From Meridianimaribacter flavus (GTDB taxonomy: Bacteria; Bacteroidota; Bacteroidia; Flavobacteriales; Flavobacteriaceae): 64,000 nt of DNA. The DNA lies in contig NZ_SOQZ01000007.1 of the NCBI RefSeq assembly GCF_004366715.1, positions 1 through 64,000 on the forward strand, written 5' to 3'. Made by a program: the position numbers and the translations under genes. Shown in pieces: positions 27,552 through 36,265 of the stretch. The stretch's first letter is position 1. Every line of letters begins with the position of its first letter. The notes beneath the pieces are model-generated. The model made no database searches. It was not told the DNA's origin and worked only from the letters and a program-made list of their open reading frames with translations.

Positions 27552-28676
27552 TTAAGAAAACATATCTTTAACTTTTTCAAAAAATGACTTGTCACTGCTT
27601 TCTGGTTTTGGAGCAAAGTGTTCATCTTCTCTCATGTTTTCAAAAAATTCTTTTTGCTGTTTATTAAGCGTTTTTGGAGTCCATACATTCACATGAACTA
27701 GCAAATCCCCTTTACCATAACCATTAATACTTGGTATTCCTTTTCCGCGTAAGCGAAGGATTTTACCAGATTGAACACCAGCTTCTATTTTTATTCTTAC
27801 TTTACCAGTAACGGTATCAATCTCAGTAGAGGTTCCTAAAACCGCATCAGGAAGACTTACATATAAATCGTAATGCAAATTGTCGCCTTCACGTTTTAAG
27901 GTTGGGTGCTCTTCTTCTTGTATAGCAACCAATAAATCACCAGAGATACCATTACCTGGAGCATCGTTACCTTTTCCAGTAACTTTAAGTTGCATACCAT
28001 CTACTACACCAGCAGGGATTTTTACTGAAACGGTTTCTTCTGCAACTTTTAAACCTTGTGCATCAGCATCAGCAGGTTTTTTATCAATAGTTTGACCAGC
28101 TCCTCCACAGGTTTGACATGGTGCAGAGGTTTGCATTCTACCTAAAATGGTATTAGTTATTCTGGTAACCTGACCTGTTCCATTACAAGTACCACAAGTT
28201 TTATAGGTTGTTCCAGGTGCTTGAATTTTACGCTTTACTTTGATTTTTTTCTCAACACCATTAGCAATCTCTTCTAGTGTTAAAGTCACTCTAATTCTTA
28301 AGTTACTTCCTTTAACGCGTCTTTGACCTCCACCAAATCCGCCTCCAAAACCAGAGAAACCACCTCCACCAAAAGCACCTCCAAAAATATCACCAAACTG
28401 ACTGAATATGTCATCCATATTCATGCCTCCACCACCAAAGCCTCTAGCGCCTTCAAATGCTTGGTGACCAAATTGGTCATAACGTGCTTTCTTGTCAGCG
28501 TTACTTAAAACCTCATAAGCTTCGGCTGCTTCTTTAAATTTAGCTTCAGCATCTTTATCATCCGGATTTTTATCAGGATGGTATTTTAATGCCATTTTAC
28601 GGTAAGCTTTTTTTATTTCTGCTGCAGTAGCCTGTTTACTGACTCCTAATACTTCGTAATAATCTCTTTTTGCCAT
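27552..28676 (-). CDS. dnaJ: Molecular chaperone DnaJ (two-motif zinc finger form)
   Basis: 374 residues. J domain 1-70 with the HPD tripeptide in KYHPDKNP that stimulates DnaK, then a Gly/Phe-rich linker (about 77-118). The zinc region keeps only two CxxCxGxG motifs (CGTCNGTG and CQTCGGAG) instead of four, so one zinc centre is expected rather than two. The client-binding beta domains follow, ending in [14 protein letters not shown] recall the same reduction in other flavobacterial DnaJ proteins, so it is probably lineage-typical. Co-transcribed with grpE (5-bp gap). Confidence 0.96.
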   Translation of the reverse strand: MAKRDYYEVLGVSKQATAAEIKKAYRKMALKYHPDKNPDDKDAEAKFKEAAEAYEVLSNADKKARYDQFGHQAFEGARGFGGGGMNMDDIFSQFGDIFGGAFGGGGFSGFGGGFGGGQRRVKGSNLRIRVTLTLEEIANGVEKKIKVKRKIQAPGTTYKTCGTCNGTGQVTRITNTILGRMQTSAPCQTCGGAGQTIDKKPADADAQGLKVAEETVSVKIPAGVVDGMQLKVTGKGNDAPGNGISGDLLVAIQEEEHPTLKREGDNLHYDLYVSLPDAVLGTSTEIDTVTGKVRIKIEAGVQSGKILRLRGKGIPSINGYGKGDLLVHVNVWTPKTLNKQQKEFFENMREDEHFAPKPESSDKSFFEKVKDMFS

Positions 28677-28681
28677 ATCTT

Positions 28682-29221
28682 TTATTGTCCAATAACCACT
28701 TTAGGAAAACGTATTACCTTATCTCCTAGCTTATATCCTTTTTCAACAACGTCTATAATTTTTCCTTTTAAATCGTCGCTTGGAGCAGGAATTTGGGTAA
28801 TAGCTTCATGGTCATCTGCATTAAACATATCTCCTTGTTCTACTACAATAGCGCTCAACCCCTTTTGCTCTAGGGTTTTTAATAGCTTTTGATAGATGAG
28901 CAATACGCCTTTTCTTAAATCTTCAGCTTCTTTATCTTCTTCAATATGCGTTAAAGCTCTTTCAAAATCGTCTAAAACTGGCAACATTGCCAACATTACA
29001 TCCTGACTTGCAGTTTTAAATAAATCTAGACGCTCTTTGGCAGTACGCTTTTTGTAGTTTTCAAATTCAGCAAAAAGACGCATAAACTTGTCTTTTTCTT
29101 TTGCTAAATCTTCATTTAGTTTTTCTTCTATGCTAAGTTCTTCTACCTGAGCTGTATCAGTAGTTACTTCTTCTTGTATTTGTTCTTTTTCAGCGTGTTC
29201 GCTTTTATCTTTTTTACTCAT
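28682..29221 (-). CDS. grpE: Nucleotide exchange factor GrpE
   Basis: 179 residues: an acidic, Glu-rich N-terminal tail, a long coiled coil (about 30-95, with [15 protein letters not shown]), a four-helix part with [15 protein letters not shown], and the C-terminal beta-wing with [16 protein letters not shown] and [17 protein letters not shown]. It releases ADP from DnaK. First gene of the grpE-dnaJ operon, transcribed from the -7 box at 29257-29264. Confidence 0.96.
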   Translation of the reverse strand: MSKKDKSEHAEKEQIQEEVTTDTAQVEELSIEEKLNEDLAKEKDKFMRLFAEFENYKKRTAKERLDLFKTASQDVMLAMLPVLDDFERALTHIEEDKEAEDLRKGVLLIYQKLLKTLEQKGLSAIVVEQGDMFNADDHEAITQIPAPSDDLKGKIIDVVEKGYKLGDKVIRFPKVVIGQ

Positions 29222-29256
29222 TGTTAAGTGCGCTTTATTCTTCGAATAATAGTTGG

Positions 29257-29264
29257 CAAAAGTA
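29257..29264 (-). promoter_or_regulatory. grpE -7 promoter box (TACTTTTG on the minus strand)
   Basis: CAAAAGTA on + reads TACTTTTG on -, a perfect TAnnTTTG, 35 bases before the grpE ATG. A candidate -33 (TTTG) lies about 21 bases further upstream at 29286-29290. I see no CIRCE element. Confidence 0.5.
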
Positions 29265-29342
29265 CTGCCATTATTATTAAAATGTCAAAATGTCACTAAA
29301 TATTTTTTACGCTTTTTTAACAAAAGTGTCTTTTTAAATATT

Positions 29343-29350
29343 TAAATTTG
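29343..29350 (+). promoter_or_regulatory. YceI-gene -7 promoter box (TAAATTTG)
   Basis: A perfect TAnnTTTG box 28 bases before the ATG of the YceI lipoprotein gene; no clear -33. Confidence 0.5.
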
Positions 29351-29378
29351 TTCTTTAACACAAAAACTTAAACTTTAT

Positions 29379-30023
29379 ATGAAAACTAATTTTTTAAATA
29401 TTTTATTTGTAGCGTTTTTAGGACTTGCAGTTGTTGGTTGTAAAGATAAGGCTAAAGAAGCTGAAACTACAGATGCTGAAACAGTAGCTGAAACTACTGC
29501 AGAAGCCACTAAATACTCAGTGGATGCTGCTGCTTCAACTATAACTTGGAAAGGTTACAAACCTACAGGAAGCCATGACGGAACTATTGCTGTTGAAAGC
29601 GGTGTAGTTACTGTAAAAGATGGAGCTATTGAAAGTGGTACGTTTTTAATTGACATGAATTCTATTACTGTTACTGATATTCCTGCTGAGGAAGAAATGA
29701 ACGGTAAATTAGTTGGTCATTTAAAAAATGCTGATTTCTTTGACGTAGAAAAATACCCTTCTGCTGGTTTTGAAGTAACTGGTTTTGAAAACGGAAACTT
29801 ATCTGGAAACTTAAAGTTAAAAGAGAAAACTAATAACATTACTATTCCTGTAACGGTTACTGAAAGTGGAGATTCTGTTACTATCACTAGTGAAACATTT
29901 ACTATTGACCGTTCTAAATGGGACGTAAAATACGGTTCAAAATCGTTCTTTGATAACTTAGGTGATAAGTTCATCAACGATGATATTGAATTAAAAATTA
30001 CTGTTAAGGCTAACAAGTCTTAA
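29379..30023 (+). CDS. YceI family lipoprotein
   Basis: 214 residues: lipoprotein signal with lipobox AVVGC (Cys21), a short Glu/Thr/Ala-rich linker (AETTDAETVAETTAEAT), then a YceI beta-barrel (about 47-212) starting YSVDAAASTITWKGYKPTGSHDG and containing HLKNADFFDVEKYPSAGFEV. YceI barrels bind isoprenoid-like lipids in a closed hydrophobic tunnel. The lipoprotein form with an acidic linker is common in marine Flavobacteriaceae. Monocistronic: own promoter box and a strong terminator. Confidence 0.93.
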   Translation: MKTNFLNILFVAFLGLAVVGCKDKAKEAETTDAETVAETTAEATKYSVDAAASTITWKGYKPTGSHDGTIAVESGVVTVKDGAIESGTFLIDMNSITVTDIPAEEEMNGKLVGHLKNADFFDVEKYPSAGFEVTGFENGNLSGNLKLKEKTNNITIPVTVTESGDSVTITSETFTIDRSKWDVKYGSKSFFDNLGDKFINDDIELKITVKANKS

Positions 30024-30045
30024 TTAATTTTCAAGATAAAATTTG

Positions 30046-30075
30046 AAGCCACTCTTTTTGGAGTGGCTTTTTTTT
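30046..30075 (+). terminator. Terminator after the YceI gene
   Basis: A perfect 9-bp stem AAGCCACTC/GAGTGGCTT (30046-30054, 30061-30069) with a six-base loop, followed by a T-run. Confidence 0.9.
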
Positions 30076-30082
30076 ATATGTT

Positions 30083-30988
30083 CTATTTTAATAAATCTTC
30101 AAGTGTTGGTTGTAGATGATGATGCTTAAAATGAAACCCTTCATCTTCTATTTTCTTACTACTCACTCTTTGACTTTCAAAAAGCAGTATATGCATCTCT
30201 CCTAATAGAAGTTTCATAATGGATTTTGGAATATTAGGTAATAACAAAGGTCTCTTTTTTTGTTTTGCAATAGCTTTAATCAACTCATTATTGGTGACAG
30301 GGTTTGGAGCTACGCCATTATAAACACCTTCAAGTTCTTCGGTAAATGTATACACAAAAAGTCTAGCTAAATCCTTTACATGAATCCAAGATTGCCATTG
30401 TGTGCCTTCGCCAAAAGCTGCTCCAGCACCAAACTTTACAGGTTTAACCATTTCTGGTAACGCACCTTCCTTAGCATCTAAAACCAAGCCTATTCTAACT
30501 TTGGTTACTTTTATGTTTAACGCTTTAAAAGCATCAACTTTATCTTCCCAAGCATTGACCACCTTTCCTAAGAATGTTGGCGAAACTTCATCAAAAGTTT
30601 CTTCATAATAATTGGTTAAAGAATCAGGATAAACACCAATAGCACTTGCCGAAATAATTTGTTTTACACTGATATTTTCATTTGCAAGGGTTGATTTCAA
30701 CAACTCTAAGGACTGAATTCTACTGTCTAAAATTTGTTGTTTGTAGCTTGGTGTCCAACGTTTAGAAATTGAGGCTCCTGCTAAATTAATTATAGCATCT
30801 ACACCCACAAAACACTCACTATCAATTTCATTGTTTTTAGGATTCCAATAAAATCCTTTATAGTTACTTGCTGTACTTATTTTATTTTTAGAAGTTGTTA
30901 AATAATGAACTTCAATACCTTTTTTATGGCATTGCTTCACTATTGCTTTTCCTATCAAACCTGTTGCGCCTGTAATTAAGACTCTCAT
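30083..30988 (-). CDS. TIGR01777 family NAD-dependent epimerase-like protein
   Basis: 301 residues: N-terminal Rossmann motif MRVLITGATGLIGKAIVKQ, the family-specific VDAIINLAGASISKRWTPSYKQQILDSRI stretch, ISASAIGVY, and a C-terminal DUF1731-like region (PKSIMKLLLGEMHILLFESQRV). Members of this SDR group (YfcH-like) are near-universal in the phylum but no reaction is established. It is on the same strand as mnmD (81-bp gap) and converges with the YceI gene. Confidence 0.92.
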   Translation of the reverse strand: MRVLITGATGLIGKAIVKQCHKKGIEVHYLTTSKNKISTASNYKGFYWNPKNNEIDSECFVGVDAIINLAGASISKRWTPSYKQQILDSRIQSLELLKSTLANENISVKQIISASAIGVYPDSLTNYYEETFDEVSPTFLGKVVNAWEDKVDAFKALNIKVTKVRIGLVLDAKEGALPEMVKPVKFGAGAAFGEGTQWQSWIHVKDLARLFVYTFTEELEGVYNGVAPNPVTNNELIKAIAKQKKRPLLLPNIPKSIMKLLLGEMHILLFESQRVSSKKIEDEGFHFKHHHLQPTLEDLLK

Positions 30989-31069
30989 TTACAATTTTTT
31001 AATAAAATTACGAAATAGTTTACCCTTAGACTTGGTATTTAATTAAGGTTTAACAGATTTAACTAAACT

Positions 31070-31738
31070 TTAAACTTCTAACTTAGTAGCTCTAAGCATT
31101 TCACGTTTTCCTGGTGGTCCAGGAAGCTTTTCAACACTAAACCCTACAGTTTGCATTGCGCGTCTTACACTTCCTTTTGCGGAATAGGTAACTAATACGC
31201 CTTTGGGTTTTAATGCTTTATACATTAGTTCAAAAACAGTTTCTGTCCAAAGTTCTGGTTGTACTCTTGCTCCAAAAGCATCAAAGTATATGAGATCAAA
31301 TTCTGCTACAGCATCAATATCTTTAAAAAACTTCTGCTGCTTGGTTAATGAGAATTTAGGTGTAATATGATGTAATACTTCCCAATCGCATTGGTGTAGT
31401 TTAGAGAATAAAGTGTTGTTAGTTTTTAACTGTTCGGTATAATTTAGAGCATCAACTTCTTCTTGTGTTACAGGATAAGCCTCTACTCCTGTGTAATTGA
31501 TATGAAGGTTGCTTTTTTCACTTTCTAAAAGTGTAATAAATGCATTTAGTCCTGTACCAAAACCTATTTCAAGGATAGAAATTGGTTTATGGCTATCTAA
31601 AAAACAAAAAAGACCATGCAGTATAAAAACATGCATAGCCTCTTGTATAGCACCATGAACAGAATGGTATTGTTCGTTCCAATCTTCAATTTGAATGGTT
31701 TTAGAACCATCTGCTGTGGTAATAATTTTTCGCTTCAA
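31070..31738 (-). CDS. mnmD: tRNA U34 methyltransferase MnmD (MnmC1-type domain)
   Basis: 222 residues, matching a stand-alone MnmC methyltransferase domain without the FAD oxidase half. SAM-binding motif ILEIGFGTGLNAFITL, acidic loop, and the family-specific DLIYFDAFGARVQPELWTETVFE and YSAKGSVRRAMQTVGFSVEKLPGPPGKREM. It methylates the aminomethyl group at the wobble uridine of some tRNAs to give mnm5(s2)U. It follows the small lipoprotein gene by 2 bp. Confidence 0.92.
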   Translation of the reverse strand: MKRKIITTADGSKTIQIEDWNEQYHSVHGAIQEAMHVFILHGLFCFLDSHKPISILEIGFGTGLNAFITLLESEKSNLHINYTGVEAYPVTQEEVDALNYTEQLKTNNTLFSKLHQCDWEVLHHITPKFSLTKQQKFFKDIDAVAEFDLIYFDAFGARVQPELWTETVFELMYKALKPKGVLVTYSAKGSVRRAMQTVGFSVEKLPGPPGKREMLRATKLEV

Positions 31739-31740
31739 AA

Positions 31741-32178
31741 CTAGTTGATAAGCAACTTTTTTATTCTAGGTATTGGACCTGTACAACTGGTTTGGTGACA
31801 TGCCACACACAGGTTTACAGCGTTGTTAAACCTTTCTTTGACATCTACTGTAGATTCGTCATTGAATATTTCCTTTTCTGTTGCTATAAACAACTTTGAA
31901 AAGCTTTCAAAAGTTTCATTTCTATCAGATGCTTTGGTCATTTCAGCAGAATGGATTTTAAGAAAATCCATTGGAAATTGTGTTGGTGTTTTACCCTCCA
32001 AAATATCTTGCTTTACCTTCATGTTGTGTTCATACATTTGATTCATGAGGATAGCCATTTCAGACGGTTCGTACATATCATACACAATCTCCTCTTTTTG
32101 CTCAGTGGTTTCTTTTTTATCAGACTCACCACACCCAAAAAGCACAAAAGTCAAAGCTATGCAAGCAAATAGTCTCAT
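31741..32178 (-). CDS. Small lipoprotein with one CxxCH haem-type motif
   Basis: 145 residues: lipoprotein signal (lipobox LFGC, Cys16), an acidic linker, a helical core (MAILMNQMYEHNMKVKQDIL ... FESFSKLFIATEKEIF), and a C-terminal LCVACHQTSC motif. One CxxCH after a helical bundle recalls cytochrome c'-like proteins, where the motif is also near the C-terminus. Haem attachment is an inference. It is directly adjacent to the DUF4920 and mnmD genes, with no intergenic space. Confidence 0.75.
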   Translation of the reverse strand: MRLFACIALTFVLFGCGESDKKETTEQKEEIVYDMYEPSEMAILMNQMYEHNMKVKQDILEGKTPTQFPMDFLKIHSAEMTKASDRNETFESFSKLFIATEKEIFNDESTVDVKERFNNAVNLCVACHQTSCTGPIPRIKKLLIN

Positions 32179-32682
32179 TTACTCTTCTTTTAACAATACA
32201 CCATCAGCTAAAAAAGCATATTCTTTTTTAGGCTCAGTTATTGCTTCAATTTCTTCAGTTGTTTTTCCTCCATCTTCAGCAATATGGCGTAATTGATCTA
32301 CTGAAGTTTCAGTAACAAAAGCTTGTCCGTTTATGATTACTTCTTTACCTGCAATATTTTTAGGCACAAAAAAAGCATAGTCTTTAAACTTCACCATAAC
32401 TTGGCTATCATCTTCTAGTTTTAATTTCATCCAACAACCTTTAGCTTGACATACTTCTTCAACAGTAGCAATCATTTTAGAAGGAATACTATCTCCTACA
32501 CTCATGTCTTTATAATGCTTTGCCATAGATTTAGCATCAACGGCATCATCAGCAACTATTTCTTTTCCAAAAGAAGCATAAGTCACTTCTTCTTTTACAG
32601 TATCATTTGCAGGTTCTTTCTTTTCACTTTTACACGCTGCAAAAGCAACTAACACAACCAAAAGGGCAGCTATTTTTCTCAT
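32179..32682 (-). CDS. DUF4920 family lipoprotein
   Basis: From the ATG at 32682 it is 167 residues with a clean lipoprotein signal (MRKIAALLVVLVAFAAC). A start nine codons upstream is possible but would put LLKFIKI before the signal. The DUF4920 core holds IATVEEVCQAKGCWMKLKLEDDS and FFVPKNIAGKEVIINGQAFV, an OB-like beta barrel with two conserved Cys. The function is unknown; the Cys pair and the neighbouring CxxCH protein suggest an envelope redox or metal role. First gene of the three-gene unit with the CxxCH lipoprotein and mnmD. Confidence 0.85.
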   Translation of the reverse strand: MRKIAALLVVLVAFAACKSEKKEPANDTVKEEVTYASFGKEIVADDAVDAKSMAKHYKDMSVGDSIPSKMIATVEEVCQAKGCWMKLKLEDDSQVMVKFKDYAFFVPKNIAGKEVIINGQAFVTETSVDQLRHIAEDGGKTTEEIEAITEPKKEYAFLADGVLLKEE

Positions 32683-32921
32683 AATTTTAATAAATTTTAA
32701 TAACGCCACTAAGATACTTGTTTTTTTTGTTAGAATGTTTCTAAACTTTTTAATTTAAGGTATAATACAAAGAGTATTGCGTAATAATCATTTATAAAAG
32801 TTAAAAACACAATCACTTTTATAAAATCAAAAGTGCATAAAAATCAATACTTTTTTAGCCAATTGAAAAAGTTTAGACGAGTTCTTAATCCAATACTAAA
32901 TTAAATACCATTATATTTTCA

Positions 32922-32929
32922 TAATTTTG
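32922..32929 (+). promoter_or_regulatory. ilvE -7 promoter box (TAATTTTG)
   Basis: A perfect TAnnTTTG box 23 bases before the ilvE ATG; no clear -33. Confidence 0.5.
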
Positions 32930-32952
32930 CAAAATATACTCAAAACATATCC

Positions 32953-34017
32953 ATGGAAAATATAATCAACAATATCCCTGTAACTAAGTGTGAAAAAAGC
33001 AAGATAAGTGATGTAGATTTTAACAATTTAGCATTTGGTAGTGTGTTTTCAGATCATATGTTGGTTTGCGATTATAAAAATGGCGCTTGGGAAACTCCTA
33101 AAATTGTACCTTACCAACCTATTACTTTAGACCCTTCTGCTAAAATATTTCATTACGGACAGTCTATTTTTGAAGGCATGAAAGCCTATAAAGACACTAA
33201 TGAAGACGTGTGGTTATTTCGCCCAATGGACAATTGTAAGCGTTTAAATATTTCAGCAAAACGTTTGGCAATCCCTGAATTACCAGAAGCGTATTTTATG
33301 GAAGGCTTAAAAGCACTTTTAAAACTGGATAGCAATTGGATTCCTACAAACTCTGGCGGTTCTTTGTACATAAGACCTTTTATTTTTGCTTCTGGAAATG
33401 GTTTTCATGCGTCGCCTGCCAATGCGTATAAGTTTATTATCGCAACTGCACCTTCTGGCGCTTATTTTTCTGGTAAAGTTAAAGTGGCTATTGAAGAAAA
33501 ATACTCGCGCTCAGCTAATGGTGGTGTAGGATATGCTAAAGCTGGTGGTAACTATGCAGGTCAATTTTACCCAACTCAGTTAGCAATTCAAAAAGGATAC
33601 AATCAAGTTATTTGGACTGACGATAACACTCACGAATATATTGAAGAAGCTGGCGCAATGAATATTTTTGTTAGAATTAACGACACGTTAATGACTGCAC
33701 CTACTAGCGATAGAATTTTAGATGGGATTACTCGTAAGAGTATTATTGAAATTGCAAAAGCCGAAGGTATAAATGTTGAAGTCAAAAAAATATCGGTGAA
33801 CGAAGTTGTTGAAGCTGCCAAAAATGGATCACTTAAAGAAATGTTTGGCTCTGGTACTGCTGCTGTTGTATCTCCAATAGCTGCTTTTGGATATAAAGGA
33901 ACTGATTACGACCTGCCAGAACTAGAAAACAGCTACGCTTCATTATTGAAAAAACGAATTACAGACATACAATATAACAGAACTGACGACCCTTTTGGTT
34001 GGAGAGTTAAGGTTTAA
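32953..34017 (+). CDS. ilvE: Branched-chain amino acid aminotransferase
   Basis: 354 residues, fold-type IV PLP enzyme: YGQSIFEGMKAYKDTNEDVWLFRPMDN near the N-terminus, YIRPFIFASG, the PLP Lys in GGVGYAKAGGNYAGQ, the DEANTHEYIEEAGAMN-like stretch around VIWTDDNTHEYIEEAG, and the C-terminal phosphate-binding GSGTAAVVSPI. It interconverts Leu/Ile/Val and their 2-oxo acids. It stands alone, with its own promoter box and terminator, not in an ilv operon. Confidence 0.96.
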   Translation: MENIINNIPVTKCEKSKISDVDFNNLAFGSVFSDHMLVCDYKNGAWETPKIVPYQPITLDPSAKIFHYGQSIFEGMKAYKDTNEDVWLFRPMDNCKRLNISAKRLAIPELPEAYFMEGLKALLKLDSNWIPTNSGGSLYIRPFIFASGNGFHASPANAYKFIIATAPSGAYFSGKVKVAIEEKYSRSANGGVGYAKAGGNYAGQFYPTQLAIQKGYNQVIWTDDNTHEYIEEAGAMNIFVRINDTLMTAPTSDRILDGITRKSIIEIAKAEGINVEVKKISVNEVVEAAKNGSLKEMFGSGTAAVVSPIAAFGYKGTDYDLPELENSYASLLKKRITDIQYNRTDDPFGWRVKV

Positions 34018-34050
34018 AAAAAAGAGAAGCAACATTGCTTCTCTTTTTTT
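34016..34050. terminator. Bidirectional terminator between ilvE and the MazG-like gene
   Basis: A hairpin AGAGAAGC/GCTTCTCT around an AACATT loop, extended by an A-run on the left and a T-run on the right (34016-34030 with 34037-34050). The stop codon of the convergent gene lies at its right edge. Confidence 0.88.
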
Positions 34051-34435
34051 ATTTATCTAAAATAGATGCGATATCAGGTTTAAAATAATTAGGACCTTTC
34101 AACACTTTACCATCTTCTCTATAAATAGGCTCTCCATCTTCACCAAGCTTACTCATGTTACTGCGTTGTATTTCTTCAAAAACTTCTTCTATTTTATATT
34201 GCAAACCGTGTTCAATAATAGTTCCGCATAAAATATAAAGTAAATCACCAAGCGCATCTGCAACCTCAACTAAATCATTGTTATTTGCTGCTTCTAGATA
34301 CTCTTCATTTTCTTCTCTCATCAGTTTATAACGCAACATATTTTTTTCTAAACCTAAATCGGCTTTTGGGGTTTCTCTATGTCCTATTTTAAATGCTGAG
34401 TGAAAAGCTTTTACAGCTTCAATTTTATCTTTCAT
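34049..34435 (-). CDS. MazG-like nucleoside triphosphate pyrophosphohydrolase
   Basis: 128 residues, all-alpha. The metal-binding motifs are visible: EENEEYLEA (ExxEE-type) followed by VEVADALGDLLYI (ExxD). The insertion YREDGKVLKGPNYFKPD at the C-terminus is characteristic of the small phage-like/PRA-PH-like MazG branch. It hydrolyses a (d)NTP to the monophosphate, probably house-cleaning. The substrate is not deducible. Confidence 0.88.
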   Translation of the reverse strand: MKDKIEAVKAFHSAFKIGHRETPKADLGLEKNMLRYKLMREENEEYLEAANNNDLVEVADALGDLLYILCGTIIEHGLQYKIEEVFEEIQRSNMSKLGEDGEPIYREDGKVLKGPNYFKPDIASILDK

Positions 34436-34513
34436 TAGTATATTAGTATTATTTTATGCTTTTTTTAAAAATTTTTGAAATATAAATATTTAATTTTACA
34501 TAAATTTAATTTT

Positions 34514-34699
34514 ATGTTTACTAAAGGGCAATGGGTTTTTGGAATTTTATTTGCAATAGCATTTATTATTGTATTAATTTTCACCTACAAAAAAGACCTT
34601 AAGCTACATAAACGTTATTACAAAGGCGTTATTTGGGTGCTAATAGCTTTTATTTCTTTCATCTTTTTTATCTCCACAATTAAATTTGTATTCATGTAG
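34514..34699 (+). CDS. Small two-helix membrane protein
   Basis: 61 residues from the ATG at 34514; the frame opens at 34475 but the extra 13 residues are not membrane-like. Two hydrophobic helices (WVFGILFAIAFIIVLIFTY and GVIWVLIAFISFIFFISTIKF) flank a basic hairpin (KKDLKLHKRYYK). Small proteins of this design occur widely in Flavobacteriaceae; the function is unknown. Confidence 0.7.
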   Translation: MFTKGQWVFGILFAIAFIIVLIFTYKKDLKLHKRYYKGVIWVLIAFISFIFFISTIKFVFM

Positions 34700-34742
34700 T
34701 TTCTTGATGCTATATCGATAATAATAGTATCGCTTTTTTAAT

Positions 34743-34750
34743 TATCTTTG
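34743..34750 (+). promoter_or_regulatory. -7 promoter box (TATCTTTG) for the SRPBCC-crcB unit
   Basis: A perfect TAnnTTTG box 23 bases before the ATG of the SRPBCC gene. Confidence 0.5.
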
Positions 34751-34773
34751 GTAAAACAACTTTAAAACCAAAG

Positions 34774-35799
34774 ATGAAAGCTTTAAAATATATATTCTTT
34801 TTACTTCTTATACTCATTATAGGTATTGCTATTTACATTGCTGTACAGCCTAATTCTTTTGAAGTTAAAAGAGAACGTACAATCAATGCGCCTGCTGCTG
34901 TTATTTACAATAATGTTATTGATTTTAAAAACTGGGAAGCATGGTCGTCTTGGGTTGAAAAAGATCCAGAAACAGTAATTACTCTTAGCGAACAAACCAA
35001 AGGTGTTGGAGGTGCTTACTCATGGGTGGATTCCCACGGAGAAGGCAATATGAAAACCTTAGCAACCAAACCTAATACTTCTATTGATCAAGAATTACAA
35101 TTTGGTGATTTTGACCCTTCAAAAATACAATGGGAATTTACTCCTACCGAAGATGGTAAAACTAATGTAGTATGGAAAATGAACAGCGACAATGTTCCGT
35201 TCATCTTTAAAGCTTCTGCATTAGCTTCTGGTGGTTTTGACAACATGATTGGTCCAGACTTTGAGCGTGGTTTAGAAAAACTAGATAGTTTAGTTGTTGA
35301 GTCTATGAAAGTCTATTCAATTAAAGTAAATGGAGTAACGCAGCACAGTGGTGGCTTTTACCTATACAATACTACATCTTGTAAAATTAGTGAGTTAGAC
35401 ACTAAAATGCAGGATATGTTACCTAAAGTTGGTGCTTATGCTATTACACACAATATAACTATGGCTGGACCTCCTTTTGTATATTATCACAAATGGGACG
35501 AAGCCAATAATGCTGTAATGTTTTCGTGCTGCATACCTACAACATCTCAAGTAATTACTGCTGATGATAGTGATATTTTAACAGGACAGTTACAACCATT
35601 TAAAGCAGTTGAAACAACTCTTACTGGCGATTATGCTAACTTAAAAGAGGCTTGGGATACTACTATGAAGTATATCACCGAAAATAATCTTGAATTCACC
35701 GATGAAAACGGACCAATGCTTGAAACGTACTTAACCGATCCTACAAGCACACCTAATCCTGCTGATTGGATAACTAAAATATACATTGCTGTAAAATAG
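34774..35799 (+). CDS. SRPBCC plus GyrI-like effector-binding protein
   Basis: 341 residues: an N-terminal membrane helix or uncleaved signal (FFLLLILIIGIAIYIAV), an SRPBCC/polyketide-cyclase-like domain (about 30-150, VKRERTINAPAAVIYNNVIDFKNWEAWSSWVE), and a C-terminal GyrI-like small-molecule-binding domain (about 180-341). This fusion is common in Bacteroidota and is sometimes labelled transcription-activator effector-binding, but there is no DNA-binding domain. The anchor suggests periplasmic or membrane-bound ligand binding. crcB starts on the next base after its stop. Confidence 0.85.
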   Translation: MKALKYIFFLLLILIIGIAIYIAVQPNSFEVKRERTINAPAAVIYNNVIDFKNWEAWSSWVEKDPETVITLSEQTKGVGGAYSWVDSHGEGNMKTLATKPNTSIDQELQFGDFDPSKIQWEFTPTEDGKTNVVWKMNSDNVPFIFKASALASGGFDNMIGPDFERGLEKLDSLVVESMKVYSIKVNGVTQHSGGFYLYNTTSCKISELDTKMQDMLPKVGAYAITHNITMAGPPFVYYHKWDEANNAVMFSCCIPTTSQVITADDSDILTGQLQPFKAVETTLTGDYANLKEAWDTTMKYITENNLEFTDENGPMLETYLTDPTSTPNPADWITKIYIAVK

Positions 35800-36165
35800 A
35801 TGAAAAACTTACTTCTTGTGTTTGTTGGTGGTGGTTTTGGAAGTGTTTTAAGATACATCCTAAGCAAATATCTTAACAGCACCGAAACTGGAATTCCTTA
35901 TGGTACATTTGCAGCAAATATTTTAGGGAGTTTACTCATTGGCATTATTTTAGGATTAGCAGTTAAAAACAATACACTGTCTTCAAATCAAACACTGCTT
36001 TTAGCCACTGGTTTTTGTGGTGGATTCACCACATTTTCAACCTTTGCTTACGAAAACCATGTCTTTTTAAAATCAGGTGATTTTACAAGTTTTGCGCTAT
36101 ATACAATTGCTAGTTTTATAGTTGGATTTTTAGCGGTTTTTGCAGGCATATACCTAACTAAATAA
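35800..36165 (+). CDS. crcB: Fluoride efflux channel CrcB/Fluc
   Basis: 121 residues with four membrane helices: LLLVFVGGGFGSVLRYIL, the Asn-containing second helix (PYGTFAANILGSLLIGII), the pore motif GFCGGFTTFSTFAYE, and a last helix. It forms a dual-topology dimer that lets fluoride out. It starts on the base after the SRPBCC stop. I see no fluoride riboswitch. Confidence 0.95.
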   Translation: MKNLLLVFVGGGFGSVLRYILSKYLNSTETGIPYGTFAANILGSLLIGIILGLAVKNNTLSSNQTLLLATGFCGGFTTFSTFAYENHVFLKSGDFTSFALYTIASFIVGFLAVFAGIYLTK

Positions 36166-36190
36166 TTAACATCCAATCATATAATTAAAT

Positions 36191-36215
36191 ATACGACATA
36201 TATCGTATGTTTTTT
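36191..36215 (+). terminator. Weak terminator after crcB
   Basis: ATACGA/TCGTAT (36191-36196, 36203-36208) with a six-base loop, then G and a T-run. The stem is short and AT-rich, so this is tentative. Confidence 0.5.
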
Positions 36216-36265
36216 CTTACTGACAATTAGGACTTTTGAAATGTTATTAATCAAACCTAATTATC

